A DNA stretch of 64,000 bases from Codonopsis lanceolata (taxonomy: Eukaryota > Streptophyta > Magnoliopsida > Asterales > Campanulaceae), in the NCBI GenBank assembly GCA_013146195.2, contig CM028379.1, positions 62,268,637 to 62,332,636 on the forward strand, in the 5' to 3' direction. The notes under the pieces were generated by a model, which was not told the origin of the DNA, did not search any database, and saw nothing but the letters and a program-made list of their open reading frames with translations. Numbering within the stretch: position 1 is the stretch's first letter; each line of letters opens with the position of its first letter. This document shows, one piece after another, positions 24,628 to 35,786 of this stretch. The position numbers and the translations under genes are program-made.

Positions 24628-24748
24628 CTGCAAATGATTGAAATCTCATCAAAGTAAAGTATTAAAAATAATCCATTAACATAATATATTAAGTAAAGTC
24701 ACACCATTAAAATAGTACGGAATAAAAAGATGAAATAACAAAAATAAT

Positions 24749-24752
<4 letters not shown>

Positions 24753-24780
<28 letters not shown>

Positions 24781-24781
24781 A
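24753..24781. repeat. (TA)n microsatellite
   Basis: About 14 TA units. Confidence 0.95.
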
Positions 24782-24916
24782 GTTGATGAGAAGCATTATG
24801 GTTGTGTCACCTTACTACCTTTTGATAAATTTTTCATTGTAAATCATCCATGTGGAGGCTTTAAAAACTTTTGATTTTGTAGCCATTAACTAATAATCTA
24901 ATAATAATACATTATA

Positions 24917-24990
24917 CTCCCTCCCTAAATTATCATCCTAGTTGACTCAGCGCACAGATTAAAAAAAACAATTGATTTGATTATTGAACA
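24917..24990. mobile_element. truncated Stowaway-like MITE, inverted
   Basis: Begins CTCCCTCCCTAAATTATC. It continues as the reverse complement of the right arm of the 17399 MITE (includes 'tcctagttg' and 'gcgcacag'). The other end is missing. Confidence 0.65.
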
Positions 24991-25099
24991 ACTTACAAGC
25001 CGATATATTTTTCAAAACATTTTTTCAAATAAATCCAGCTATTTTTTTGACATATCTTTTAAGTACAATTTTAAGGTGAAAGTACGTCACTGTCCTTTT

Positions 25100-25625
25100 T
25101 GGACAAATAAATTTATCATTTTGATATTCTTGCCGAGTAGAACACATTTGCACAATTACTTTTGTCAATAAACAAATAACATGTAAAGAAATTTGTGCCT
25201 CAAGGTGCATAATTTCTTTCACTAAAAACACTAATTTTTTAATAAGTATTATACTTTAAGTCTTGATATCTTATTCATCTAATTTGAACAAATAAATATA
25301 TCATTTCGATGCTCTCACCGAGTAGAATACATTTGCACAATTACATTCACCAACAAACAAATGACACGTAAAGAAATTGTGTGCCTCAAGTTACACAATT
25401 TCTCTCACTAAAAACACTAACTTTTTTAACAAGTATTATACTTTAAGTCTTGATATCTTATTATCCAAAACTCGATTTGGACAAATAAATATATCATTTT
25501 GATGCTATCACCGAGTAGAACACATTTGCGCAATTACCTTTGCCAACAAACAAATGACACGTAAAGAAATTCGTGCCTCAAGTTGCATAATTTCTTTCAC
25601 TAAAAACACTAATTTTTCAACAATA
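25100..25625. repeat. tandem repeat of about 190 bp, 2.8 copies
   Basis: The block 'gacaaataaat...atcatttt.gatgct...accgagtagaa.acatttg' begins at about 25101, 25288 and 25480. It carries 'cgtaaagaaatt.gtgcctcaagtt' and 'aagtattatactttaagtcttgatatctt' in each unit. A part recurs at 26469-26570. Confidence 0.85.
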
Positions 25626-27640
25626 GAAGAGATGTATCCCACATTTGTTAGAAATTGATGTTGGTTTTAAAAATATTATTATTAAGTACCAATAGAAGAA
25701 ATGCATCATACATTGGTTGGAAAGTTATATTGATTTTCAAAGTCATTTGATAAAAAACTTTTACCATTATTACCAATAGAAGATGTATATCTCACATTGG
25801 TTAAAAAATGATGTTGAGTTTAAATTATTTTATATTATTACCAATAAAATAGATGTATAACACATTGTTTAAAAATAAAATGTTAGATTTTAAAGTCTTT
25901 AGACTAAAAACTTTCACTTTTACAAGAGATTTATCACACATTGTTTAAAAAGAGATGTTGGTTTCAAAACTATTTAGATAAAATACTACTACTAATATTA
26001 TTTTTATGTATATATATATATATATATATATTATTGATAAATCACTAACATCAAAAAATGATTGGTTATTATAGTGAGATGCATCTTACATTAGTTATAA
26101 ATTAATGTTGATTTTAGAAATCGTTAAAGACATTATGAAACTTTAAAATTGACAAAGGTAATTAACATCAAATTGTTCCAAATCTGAATAAGATATCAAG
26201 TGAGTCATTTTATATAATAATATTATCTCACTAATGTTGGTAGTAAAAGAGATTTTCACTATTATTAACAAAATGATTAATATCACAATATCATATTAAC
26301 TTTAGCTAACTGAAAATTGTTAAGACTAATTAGATTGTTAACATAGGTTTCAACTATAGATTATACTATATTATATTATTTTTATGTAAAACTAATATAA
26401 TAGTATTATAACACTACTATTTAAAAAGAAAAAATTGGGTAGCATTATTTGTAGGCAGCCATAACTAGTGACACGTAAAGAAATTCGTGTCTCAAGTTCC
26501 ACAATTTCTTTCACTAAGAACACTAATTTTTCAACAATAGAAGAGATGTATCCCTCATTGGTTAGAAATTGATGTAGAATGTGTGTATCTCACATTGGTT
26601 AAAAAATGATGTTGATTTTAAATTATTTTATATTATTACCAATAAAAGAGATGTATAACACATTTTTTTAAAAGAAAATGTTAGATTTTAAAGTTTTTAG
26701 ACTAAAGGCTTTCACTTTTACAAGAGATGTATCTCACATTGGTTATCAATAGAAGATGTATATCTCACATTGGTTAAAAAACTGATGTTGATTTTTAATT
26801 ATTTTAAATTCTATAAAAAACTTTTACTATTATTAGTAATAGAAGATATATATCACACATGTGTTATAAATTGGTATTGGTTTTAAATTACTATTATTAC
26901 CAATGAAATAGATAAATTTTATATTGGTTAACAAGTGATGTTGATTTTAAAAGTCTTTAAATAAAAAGACTTCTACTTTTATCATCAATAAAAGAGAAGA
27001 GAAGAGATATATCACACTATATAAAAAGAGATGTTGGTTTTAAATTTTTTTAGATAAAAAACTTTTACTACTATTTCCAAATGATGAGATGTATTCCACA
27101 TTGATTAGAGAGTTATGTACGTATTAAAAGGCTTTTTATAAAATACTTAATACTAATAGAAAAAATATGTATTTCACATTGGTTAGGAAAGTGATATTGA
27201 TTTAAAATGTTTTTAGATAATGTATCTCACATTGTTTAGAAAGAAACGTTGGTTTCAAAACTATTTAGATAAAATACTACTACTATTATTATTTTTATGA
27301 TATAACCAATAAAAGAGATGTATCTCATATTGTTTAGAAAGAAATATTGATTTCAGAAATTTTTATATAAAAGACTATTATTATTACTATAGAAGAATGT
27401 ATTTCACATTTGTTATAAATTAGTATTGGTTTTAAAAATAATATTATTACTAATAGAAAATATGTATACCATATGGTTAGAAATAGATATTTGTTTTAAA
27501 AGTCTTTAGATAAACTTTTTAAATTTTTATTATCAATAGAAATAGAAAAGAAGTATCTCACATTGTTAAAATATGAATAATAAGTTTAAAAGTCTCAAAA
27601 TAAATATGTTAATACCACAAATTTCAAAATTTAAGGTGTC
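25626..27640. repeat. degenerate 70-85-bp tandem repeat array, part 1
   Basis: The unit approximates 'accaatagaagagatgtatctcacattggttag', then 'gatgttggttttaaaagtctttagataaaagacttttactatta'. About 25 units, strongly diverged. Many units keep an inverted pair AAAGTCTT / AAGACTTT that can form a short hairpin. An AT run lies at 26010-26031. No coding. Interrupted at 27731 by a Helitron. Confidence 0.85.
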
Positions 27641-27730
27641 TACTAACGCATATATGTTAAAAAACTTTCATTTGTACGAAAATTTATTTTTCTTTTCATT
27701 TATGACAATGATGATAAGAATTGTACAATA

Positions 27731-28506
27731 CTAGTACTTTTGCCCGTGCTGATGGCACGGCGCCAGTTTGAAAATTTATCAATAAATGAAGCAGATACTG
27801 TGGAAATGAACTACTAAAAATATTATTTTCTTAAAAAAAATTGACTTTCAAATGGAGTCTCTTTGTCCGGAACGAAAAGATTAATTAATAATTTGTAAAC
27901 GAAATTGCGGGCTGAAAAAAACGGGCAGGACAAAAATTAAATTGACTAAGTTAATTATGATAACAGTTAAAAAGAAAAAAAACAAATATTTCAAATTACA
28001 AAACTTACGATTTTTTTTAAAATTTTAAAATTTGTATACAAAAAAATTAAAAAGAGAAAAATACAAATACAAATTTTCACAACCATAAAACTGTAAAACT
28101 GTAAAAACCGTAAATCTATAAAACCGTAAATCTATAAATTAAATATTTGTTTAATTAGTAAAACCTAAATTAAAAATCTATAAATTAAATATTTGTTTAA
28201 AACCTAGTTGTGAAACAGTAAATCATACTCAATAAATGGTGGAAGATGGGAGTTGCAACGGCCTTCACACATCTTAGTAACTTACAAATCAGTAAATTAT
28301 AAAAATTAGGAAATCGGTAAATCAAAGTAGATCACAGTAAATCACAAACCAGTAAACAACAGAAAAAGGGAATTGGTAACGGCCTTCGCATATGTGAGAG
28401 TTGAAGAAAATACTTGCTGTTGGATTACCGTAAAACAGTAAATACTGACCCCTTTTTATCTCAAGTCAATTGTAAGCGTGCAACACTGAGTGTATTGTAT
28501 TATAGA
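27731..28506 (-). mobile_element. non-autonomous Helitron, minus strand
   Basis: On the minus strand it starts TCTATAATACAATACA (28506 downward). It ends with hairpin CCGTGC-catca-GCACGG (27744-27760) and CTAG (27731-27734). The bases outside are A on the 5' side and T on the 3' side, the AT target of Helitrons. 776 bp. The interior is homologous to the Helitron at 38574-39281 and contains a MITE arm (about 27790-27895) and two copies of 'aacggccttc.ca.at'. No helicase gene. Confidence 0.88.
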
Positions 28507-28619
28507 TTATTTTTATTATTACTATTATTATTGCTATTTTTATAACAATAATAATATTATTATTCTCAAACATTCATGTGTGACTCATTGTTTCTCAACC
28601 ATTACTTATTAATAATAGG

Positions 28620-29673
28620 TATTAATAATTAATATAATAATGAGATATTAATCTCTGCTACTAATCTCTTCTATTGTTAATAGTAAAAGTTCTATATATA
28701 TAAAAATTTACAACTAACATTATTTTCAAACTAATGTGGGATACACCTCTTCTATTAGTAATAAAATGTTAGATTTTTAATCTAATGACTTTCAGAACCA
28801 AAATCAATTTATAACAAATATGAAATACATCTCAACTAATATTACCAATAGAAAAGATGTATCTTACATTGGTTATAAATTGATTTTAGTTTTGAAAGTA
28901 TTTTAATAAAAGATTTCTACTTTTATCACCATAGAATAGATGTATCTTACATTTTTAGAAAAAGATGTTAGTTTTAAAAGTCTTATATTAAAGACTTTTA
29001 CTATTATTACCAATAAAAAATATATATCTCACATTGTTTAAAAATAAATGTTGGTTTAAAAAGTTTTTAGATTAAAGACTTTTTGTTACAAATAGAATAG
29101 ATGCATGCATCTCACATTGGTTACAAAAGTATTCTACTATTATTATCAATAGAAGAGATGTATCACACATTAGCTATAAATTAATTTTGTTTTTAAGAAT
29201 ATTATTATTACCAATAGAATAGATGTATCATACATTTGGTAGAGGATAATGTGGTTTTCAAAGTCTTTATATATAAGACTTCTACTATTATTACGAATAG
29301 AAGACGTATATCTTACATTGGTTAGAAAGTGATGTTCATTTTAATTTTAGATAAAAGATTTTTACTATTATTACTAATAGAAGAGATATCCTACATTGGT
29401 TAAAAAATGATGTTGGTTTTAAAAGTCTTTAGATAAAATACTTTTACTTTTATCATCAATATAATATAAGAGATGTATCCCACATTATTTAGGAAGAGAT
29501 GTTGGTTATAAACATTTTAAGATAAAAGACTTATACTATTATTACCAAATGAGGATATGCATTCTACATTGGTTAGAGACTGATGCTGATTTTAAAAGTC
29601 TATTATTATTAACAATAGAAGAGAAGTATTTCACATTGGTTAGAAAAATGATATTGATTTCTAAAGTTTTTAA
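28620..29673. repeat. degenerate 70-85-bp tandem repeat array, part 2, with inverted segment
   Basis: Same family as 25626-27640. From about 28640 to 28845 the units run in the opposite orientation ('tcttctattgttaatagtaaaag', 'gtgggatacacctcttctatt'). From 28846 they return to the original orientation. A clean hairpin example is AAAAGTCTT/AAGACTTTT at 28976-28999. Confidence 0.82.
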
Positions 29674-29873
29674 TGAAAGAATATTTTCCTCATGATTTCC
29701 TTTGATACAATCAGTATATATACAATAGTAATAGCCGAACATAAGGCAATTGGCTAATAATTAGGAAACTAATCATCTAGGTTGATTGACATATATCTAC
29801 CATATATTTAAGAGACTAACATATATCTATACTATATTTAAGACACTAACATATATCTATACTATATTTAACA
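29674..29873 (-). repeat. LTR (element 3' side) of the third copia element
   Basis: 200 bp, identical to 34260-34459. Contains a triplicated 'actaacatatatctatactatatttaa'-like segment. Confidence 0.95.
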
Positions 29874-30448
29874 CACCCCCACAGTCGAAGCGGGAGGTTG
29901 ACGAACGTTGAGACTGTCCCGAAAGTCTTCAAACAATACTTGCGGAAGACCTTTGGTGAAGATATCCGCAACTTGATAACGCGACGGCACATGAAGAACA
30001 CGGACTTGTCCTCGCAACCTTCTCTGACAAAGTGAATATCCATTTCAATATGTTTTGTGCGTTGATGTTGAACCGATTTCCGATAAATAAATAGCACCGA
30101 CATTGTCGCAATAAACAAGAGTAGCCTTTGTAATCGGACAATGCAACTCTAAGAGAAGGTTCCGAAGCCAACATGATTCGAGACAACATTTGCCACCCTC
30201 GATACGGCTCTCAAGATCGAGCGACAATGTGGGTTGTCGCTTAGACGACCAAGATACCAAATTGTCACCCAAAATACACAATAACCCGACGTAGAACGCC
30301 GTATCGCACCCACCCCAACCGCATCAAGATAAGAAACAAGAGTAGAAAAAGAAGATGGGTATAGGTGAAGCCCATGATCTAATGTACCCTGAACATACCG
30401 AATAACCCGCTTAAGAGCAGACATATGATCAACTCTCGGATCATGCAT
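29874..30448 (-). pseudogene. copia RNase H remnant
   Basis: Minus-strand blocks MHDPRVDHMSALKRVIRY, RRSTSGYCVF, SCWLRNLLLELHCP, YCDNVGAIYLS, QHQRTKHIEMDIHFVRE and the polyprotein tail occur in order. They are spread over at least four overlapping reading frames (30149-30448, 30045-30281, 29929-30189, 29846-30118). The residues are conserved but the frame changes every 60-200 bases by one or a few nucleotides. Confidence 0.85.
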
Positions 30449-31414
30449 ATGTAGGCAAACCCGCCGAACGGCATAAGAGATATCCGCCGTGTGAAAGTGA
30501 GATATTGGAGAGCCCCCGCAAGACTCCGATAGAGAAAGGGATCAAGAAATGGAGCACCGATGTAGCACCGATCTTTGACTTGGTGTCAACCGGAGTAGAA
30601 GATGGTTTACAGAAGACATTCCTCGCACGCTCAATTATTTCTTCTCGGCATACTTGCGTGTGAAAGAAACATACCGCCTCTATGGCGAGTCACAAAGAAT
30701 TCCTTAAAATGATTCGAGGACCGAGATCTTTCATAGCAAACTCGTAACTAAGAAGATCCATTATAGAACATCGTAGAGCATCGATTTAAGCCGTGAGAAT
30801 TATATCATCAACATATAATAAAATGTAAGCCATATTGACCCTTTGTCGTAAATGAAAGAGAGTTGTCACATCTGTTAGTAAACCCAATAGACAACACATA
30901 ATCAAGAAAACGCTTATACCAAGCTCTGGTGCCTCGCTTAAGACCATACAAAGACTTACGTAATGCACAAACATAATCGATGCGCACGATCCTCGTATCC
31001 CAATGGTTGATGCATATACATCAAGCTTCCTCGAAGCTCACCATGAAGAAAGGCATTTTTGACATCTAATTGATGAATCGGCCATGCCCGTGAGAGAGAA
31101 AGACTAAGAACAAGATTTAATCGTTGCCGGCCACCACCGACTAAAAGTTTCTCCACAATCAATACCAACCCGCCGTGTTTTTCCATCACCTACAAGACGG
31201 GCTTTATACCTCTCAAACGCACTATTAGATTTGAATTTATGAGCAAAATCCACATCGATCGAATAACATTCACATCGTGGACGGGCACCAATTCCCACGC
31301 CTTATTTTTAATAAGAGCATTATATTCATCATCCATGGCCATTTTCCAATTTGGATCACTAAGGGCCGCTATTAAGTTACGAGGTAAAGGAGACCTCGCA
31401 ACCCTGGCCAACAT
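30449..31414 (-). pseudogene. copia reverse transcriptase remnant
   Basis: Minus-strand blocks appear in order: PNWKMAMDDEYNALIKNK (31190-31414), RYKARLVGDGKTRRVGIDCGETF (31104-31298), HQLDVKNAFLHGEL (30956-31189) and the intact catalytic box LLYVDDIILTA (30786-30974). Each lies in a different frame from its neighbour. 30449-30785 has RT-connection sequence but no long frame. Confidence 0.85.
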
Positions 31415-31457
31415 GGAATATTTTGGATTGGTTTAAAAATGCCATGTTGATCAAGGG

Positions 31458-32621
31458 TCACCATTGTGGGTCAGTGGAAAGGAATAGGAGGAGGAGGTGG
31501 GGCGATGGAACTGGATTGTATTTGGGCTTGAGGAGAAAGAGGGAAATCGTGGTGGGCCGCCAGTGGGAAAGGCCCAGGGCGGTGGAGAAAAAACTGGAAG
31601 GAGTAGGAACCTGGGCCCGCCGGTGGGAGAAGCGGTCTGGTGTGTGGGTTCCTGTTGGCCGGGTCAATGTAGGATGTAAGGAAGGTGTGTTTGGTCGGGC
31701 TTGCCGTGAAGCTTGAGCAGAATTGTGGAGATGGTGAATTATATAGGGAGATAATCCATCATCAAGAAAATCATATGAGTGAGCTGTTGGGGAATGAAGC
31801 GTAGCAAAAGGAAAGGTATGCTCATCAAAAATGACATGACGACAAATAATGATTTTATTAGAAGATAAATCAAAACATTTGTAGCCACGATGGTTTGGAG
31901 GAAAACCCAAAAACACACACGGAGTAGATCGAGGTTGCAATTTATTAATTGTTGTAGATGGGAAAAGAGGATAACATAAGCAACCAAATACCCGTAAATG
32001 AGAATAAGAGGGAACCCTTTTGTAAAGAATTTCTAAAGGGGATTTATTGCCTAACAATTTACTTGGAAGAACATTAAGAAGATAAGTTGCCATTTGCAAT
32101 GCATGATGCCAAAACGAAGGAGGAAGAGAGGAATGAGCAAGGAGAGTACGACTGATATTATTGATAGTACGAATTTTTCGCTCGCTTTTCCATTTTGAGA
32201 TGAAGTGGGACAAGAGAGACGGAATGACATGCCCCGAAGTTTTACAAAAATCCCAAAATGGACCATTATCAAACTCCCTCCCATTATCACATTGCATGGT
32301 TTTGATATTACGTTCAAATTGGGTGGCAATGTGGGCTTTAAATGCTAAGAAAGTGTTATACACATCGGATTTCCTAGCCAAAGGAAAAGTCCACAAATAG
32401 TTAGAATAATCATCCAACAATAATACATAATATCGATGTCCCGAAGAACTCAAAATAGGAGATGACCAAATATCACTATGAATAATATCAAAAGGCATAG
32501 TAGTACGAGAAGTAGAGGCAAAGAAACGGCAATTTGATATGTTTTCCAAGAACACAAGAACCACAAATACTAGAACTAGAAAGCCTATTACAATTAATGC
32601 TTTTATTTTTCCTAAGAGCAT
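31458..32621 (-). pseudogene. copia integrase and RT N-terminal linker
   Basis: A single open frame of 387 codons. It holds the integrase core (MPFDIIHSDIW, LLDDYSNYLW, QCDNGREF) and, after one local frame slip near 32200, SERKIRTINN with the catalytic glutamate. It continues into the capsid-proximal LPPSFWHHALQMATYLLN block and the GCLCYPLFPS block, then a Pro/Thr/His-rich linker. The opposite strand's open frame (31423-31716) is a shadow. Confidence 0.87.
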
Positions 32622-33560
32622 CTAAGATAGAGCCCCTGATGACCCAAACGATCATGCCAAAGCCGAGGAGAGATGGCCAAAGGTAGAAGAAGCTTGATTG
32701 TGAGAGAAGATGTAATAGGGTAGAGGTCGCCTGCTATCACATCTCATTATTGGCATCCCCGTCCGAAAATCCTTCACTGAAAAACCAAAAGGATCAAACT
32801 CGACAGACATTTAATTATCGCTTGTAAACTTACTTAACCGAAATGAGATTTTTAATGAGTTTAGGAGCATGAAGAACATTTTTTAGGGAGAGGGGAGGAC
32901 TCGGGGGAGAGAGATTAGTGTGACCATAGCCAAGAATTGGAATAGAATGACCATTACCAACAATAATGCCATTATTATGATGATTGCTCAAATTAAAATA
33001 AGACGAAAAATTACTGTAAGTAAGACGCCATATGAGACGTAGCACCTAAGTGTCCATGTACCATGATGGGTCGGGTTGATTGAGAGACATAGTATGCAAT
33101 GCACTGGATATCTGTTGGAGCAAAATTAAGTGGATCGCCTAATCAAGATGCCGCATAGGCTCGCTGCCGGGTGTGGTCTTGGGCCCAAGACACCTACTGC
33201 CGATGTTGTAAAGGAGGTCTAGCCCATCCTTGAGTTGGAAATGGACAAGGTGGAATGGCCTGGATTCATCCACCCCTACGAGGATACGCTGTCGCCGTAA
33301 AGGAGACGCCCCTTGCGATGTACCCGAACCTCGGCCTGCATTCTGCCCGCGTCCAGCCTTGCCGCTACCAGAACCACGACCAGCGCTGCCTCCAGAATTA
33401 CGTCGACCACCATTCTTCCGTCCACCAAAATTTCGACACACGCACTCCTCAACACTGCACTGCCCACCAAAATTCCTTCCCTTTGATGCACTGCTGAATC
33501 GCGAACAGAGGTGCATCCGATGAAGCAAATGATCATCATGCACTCGCCCTTCCTTAGCCA
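32622..33560 (-). pseudogene. copia gag C-terminus and protease remnant
   Basis: Gly/Arg-rich segment GRRNSGGSAGRGSGSGKAGRG (33139-33561), a nucleic-acid-binding Gag tail, then the protease-to-integrase segment SHPIPILGYGH-like ...LKNVLHAPKLIKNLISV (32830-33045). The protease active site itself is not readable, apparently lost to indels. Confidence 0.7.
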
Positions 33561-34244
33561 TCCCGCTTCCTCAGACGAGCATGGACCGAGCCTTATAAAA
33601 GGGAGGAAGAGGATTGCTTTGTTCCGATCAACGCACCACCCACTCGCACGGCCGTAAGACCACCAACCAATTGCAACACCATCCGACTATCCGATACCTG
33701 CCCCAACATTCTTCAATTGATTAGCAAGAGACTTGAGACGCCGACAATATGTCGAAGCATTCGGGAAATTCTCCATGAAGTGGTGGAGAATTCTTGTTCA
33801 AGCGCAACTAAGACACGAATGCTCATTGTCTTGGAATATATCACGCAATCTATTCCAAGCTTGCATGGCCGTAGCATCGGGCTCAATAATGGTGTGCAAC
33901 AAGTCACTAGAAATTGTAGCATAGATCCACGAGAGAACTGTGGCATCTAAGGTCAACCATAGTTCCTCATCTTGCTCGACCTTCTCCTTGCCTTTGGCCG
34001 AAGGAATGATATGGTCAAGAACTTTGTGAGATCGTGCGTGAACTTTGAATAATTCCGCCCACGTAGAATATTGAACGTTTTCCATCTCAAGAGTGATGGA
34101 AACATGATTCTTGATATTAGAGACGGCAAGAGCCGGATGGAAAGAAGAAGATTTGGAATCCCCCATTGAAGGAAACCGGAGACAAGGAAGAAGAAGAAGA
34201 ATAGAGGGCGGAGACGCTAGGGCGTCAAGGAAAAAAAATCGCAC
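33561..34244 (-). pseudogene. copia gag N-terminal part
   Basis: Minus-strand frame 33798-34244, probable start at the Met of MGDSKSSSFHPALAVSNIK (about 34166). It contains the UBN2-type Gag blocks YSTWAELFKVHARSHKVLDHI, DATVLSWIYATIS and ATAMQAWNRLRDIF, then shifts frame near 33810 and continues in 33713-33946. The conserved Gag start lies about 95 bp inside the LTR and primer-binding site. Confidence 0.82.
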
Positions 34245-34259
34245 TTAGTCTCGATACCA

Positions 34260-34459
34260 TGAAAGAATATTTTCCTCATGATTTCCTTTGATACAATCAG
34301 TATATATACAATAGTAATAGCCGAACATAAGGCAATTGGCTAATAATTAGGAAACTAATCATCTAGGTTGATTGACATATATCTACCATATATTTAAGAG
34401 ACTAACATATATCTATACTATATTTAAGACACTAACATATATCTATACTATATTTAACA
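34260..34459 (-). repeat. LTR (element 5' side) of the third copia element
   Basis: 200 bp, identical to 29674-29873. Confidence 0.95.
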
Positions 34460-34975
34460 GTATCTCACATTGGTTATAAAAAAATGTATCTCACATTATT
34501 TAGAAATGAGTATTGACCATAAAAGTTATTAGATAAATGCATTTTTATGTTATTACCAATAGAAAATATGTATTCACATGATTTAAAAATAGATGTTGGT
34601 TAAAAAGTCTTTTATATACTACTATTATTACTAATAGAAAATACGTATACCACATGGTTATAATGTGATGTTGGTTTTAAAAGTCTTTAGATAAAAGAAT
34701 TAAACTTTCATTATCAATAAAAATAAAAAATAAGTATCCCACATTATTTAAAAATGAATTATGATTTTAAAAGTTTTTAACAAAAAGACTTTTAATATTA
34801 TTATCAAGTTAGATGTTAATTTTAAAAGTCTTTAGATCAAGTTTTTTTTTACTATTATTACTAATACAAAATATGTATCAAACGATTAGTTAGAAACTTA
34901 TGTTAATTTTAAAATGATTTAGGTAAAAAGAATCGTTTAATATTAATAACAATAAAAAAAAATTATAACCATGAA
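34460..34975. repeat. degenerate 70-85-bp tandem repeat array, part 3
   Basis: Resumes directly after the copia element with 'gtatctcacattggttat'. About six units. Confidence 0.8.
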
Positions 34976-35020
34976 AGAGATTAACAATCTAACTATAATA
35001 TCCAAAAGCTATATTATTAT

Positions 35021-35023
<3 letters not shown>

Positions 35024-35086
<63 letters not shown>
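35024..35086. repeat. (AT)n microsatellite
   Basis: About 31 AT units at the end of the tandem array. Confidence 0.97.
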
Positions 35087-35089
<3 letters not shown>

Positions 35090-35238
35090 ATCCGTACGAA
35101 ATACATGCTAAATAACTAGCAGGAGTAATGCTAAAAGGTCAAGTATTTAAATGTGTTCAACAAATGATGTGATATCCTATATCGGTCTTATTTATTATTT
35201 TATTGATTTCATTATCAGTTAAAAAGAAATGTCAATTA

Positions 35239-35786
35239 TCTATATTACAATAGAGTTCATTTTATATATGTGTAATTGACTAAAGCTATTTAGAGGTGGA
35301 GATTAAATTATCTTTAAAAATTTAATGATTAGGATTCACTCTCACATTCACACGTGTGAGAGTAATTATCTACTTTTAGCTTTCTATTTTCTCACACTGT
35401 TACAAAATCACCCCCTACAATTAATATTATGAGCAGTCACACTCTGGGATTAATCTTCTAAATCATTATCCCTTACAAAATATTAACCTTACATTAATAT
35501 ACTCTCACAATAGAGCTCATTTGATTGACTGAGACTCTCTGGCGATGGGGGTTGATTCCGCCGCAAAATCAAACATTCATAGGTCAGTTACATATAATTG
35601 CTTACAAATAATCTCCCTCAACTATGGGTCGAGTTCGAATAGCGACCCTCAATTACCACTTGAAGTTATATACCCCTCAATTGTAACATTTTTTTAAAAT
35701 TGCATATTCTATTTAGACGTTGGCGTTTTAATTGACGAAATCAGATATACTGGCACCGTGCCTATGACACAATCACGAAGATATAG
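35239..35786 (+). mobile_element. Helitron, first unit of a head-to-tail pair
   Basis: Starts TCTATATTACAATAG, preceded by A. Ends CACGAAGATATAG, where ATAG stands for the usual CTAG. The 3' hairpin is decayed (CACCGTGCC remains). 548 bp, non-coding. The very next base begins the second Helitron. The interior carries CACACGTGTGAG and a 'ccgccgcaaaatcaaac' block shared with the second unit. Confidence 0.83.

Larger units (their letters stand above)
29674..34459 (-). mobile_element. Ty1/copia element with identical short LTRs, minus strand
   Basis: Two 200-bp LTRs (29674-29873 and 34260-34459; TGAAAGAAT...TTTAACA on the + strand) are identical at every base I compared. On the minus strand a TGGTATCGAGAC primer-binding site touches the right LTR (34248-34259), and a GGGGGTG polypurine tract touches the left. 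The interior has gag, protease, integrase, RT and RNase H in copia order. Inserted into the 70-85-bp array, but no 5-bp target duplication is present (TTTAA before, GTATC after). Many small frame breaks. Confidence 0.93.

Noticed and set aside
31423..31716. Open frame on the + strand (97 codons, Gly/Arg/Trp-rich)
   Set aside because: Shadow of the integrase-RT linker encoded on the minus strand.
29674..34459. An endogenous plant virus copy
   Set aside because: Domain order (integrase before RT), LTRs and tRNA primer site are those of a copia retrotransposon; no movement-protein or caulimovirus coat features.
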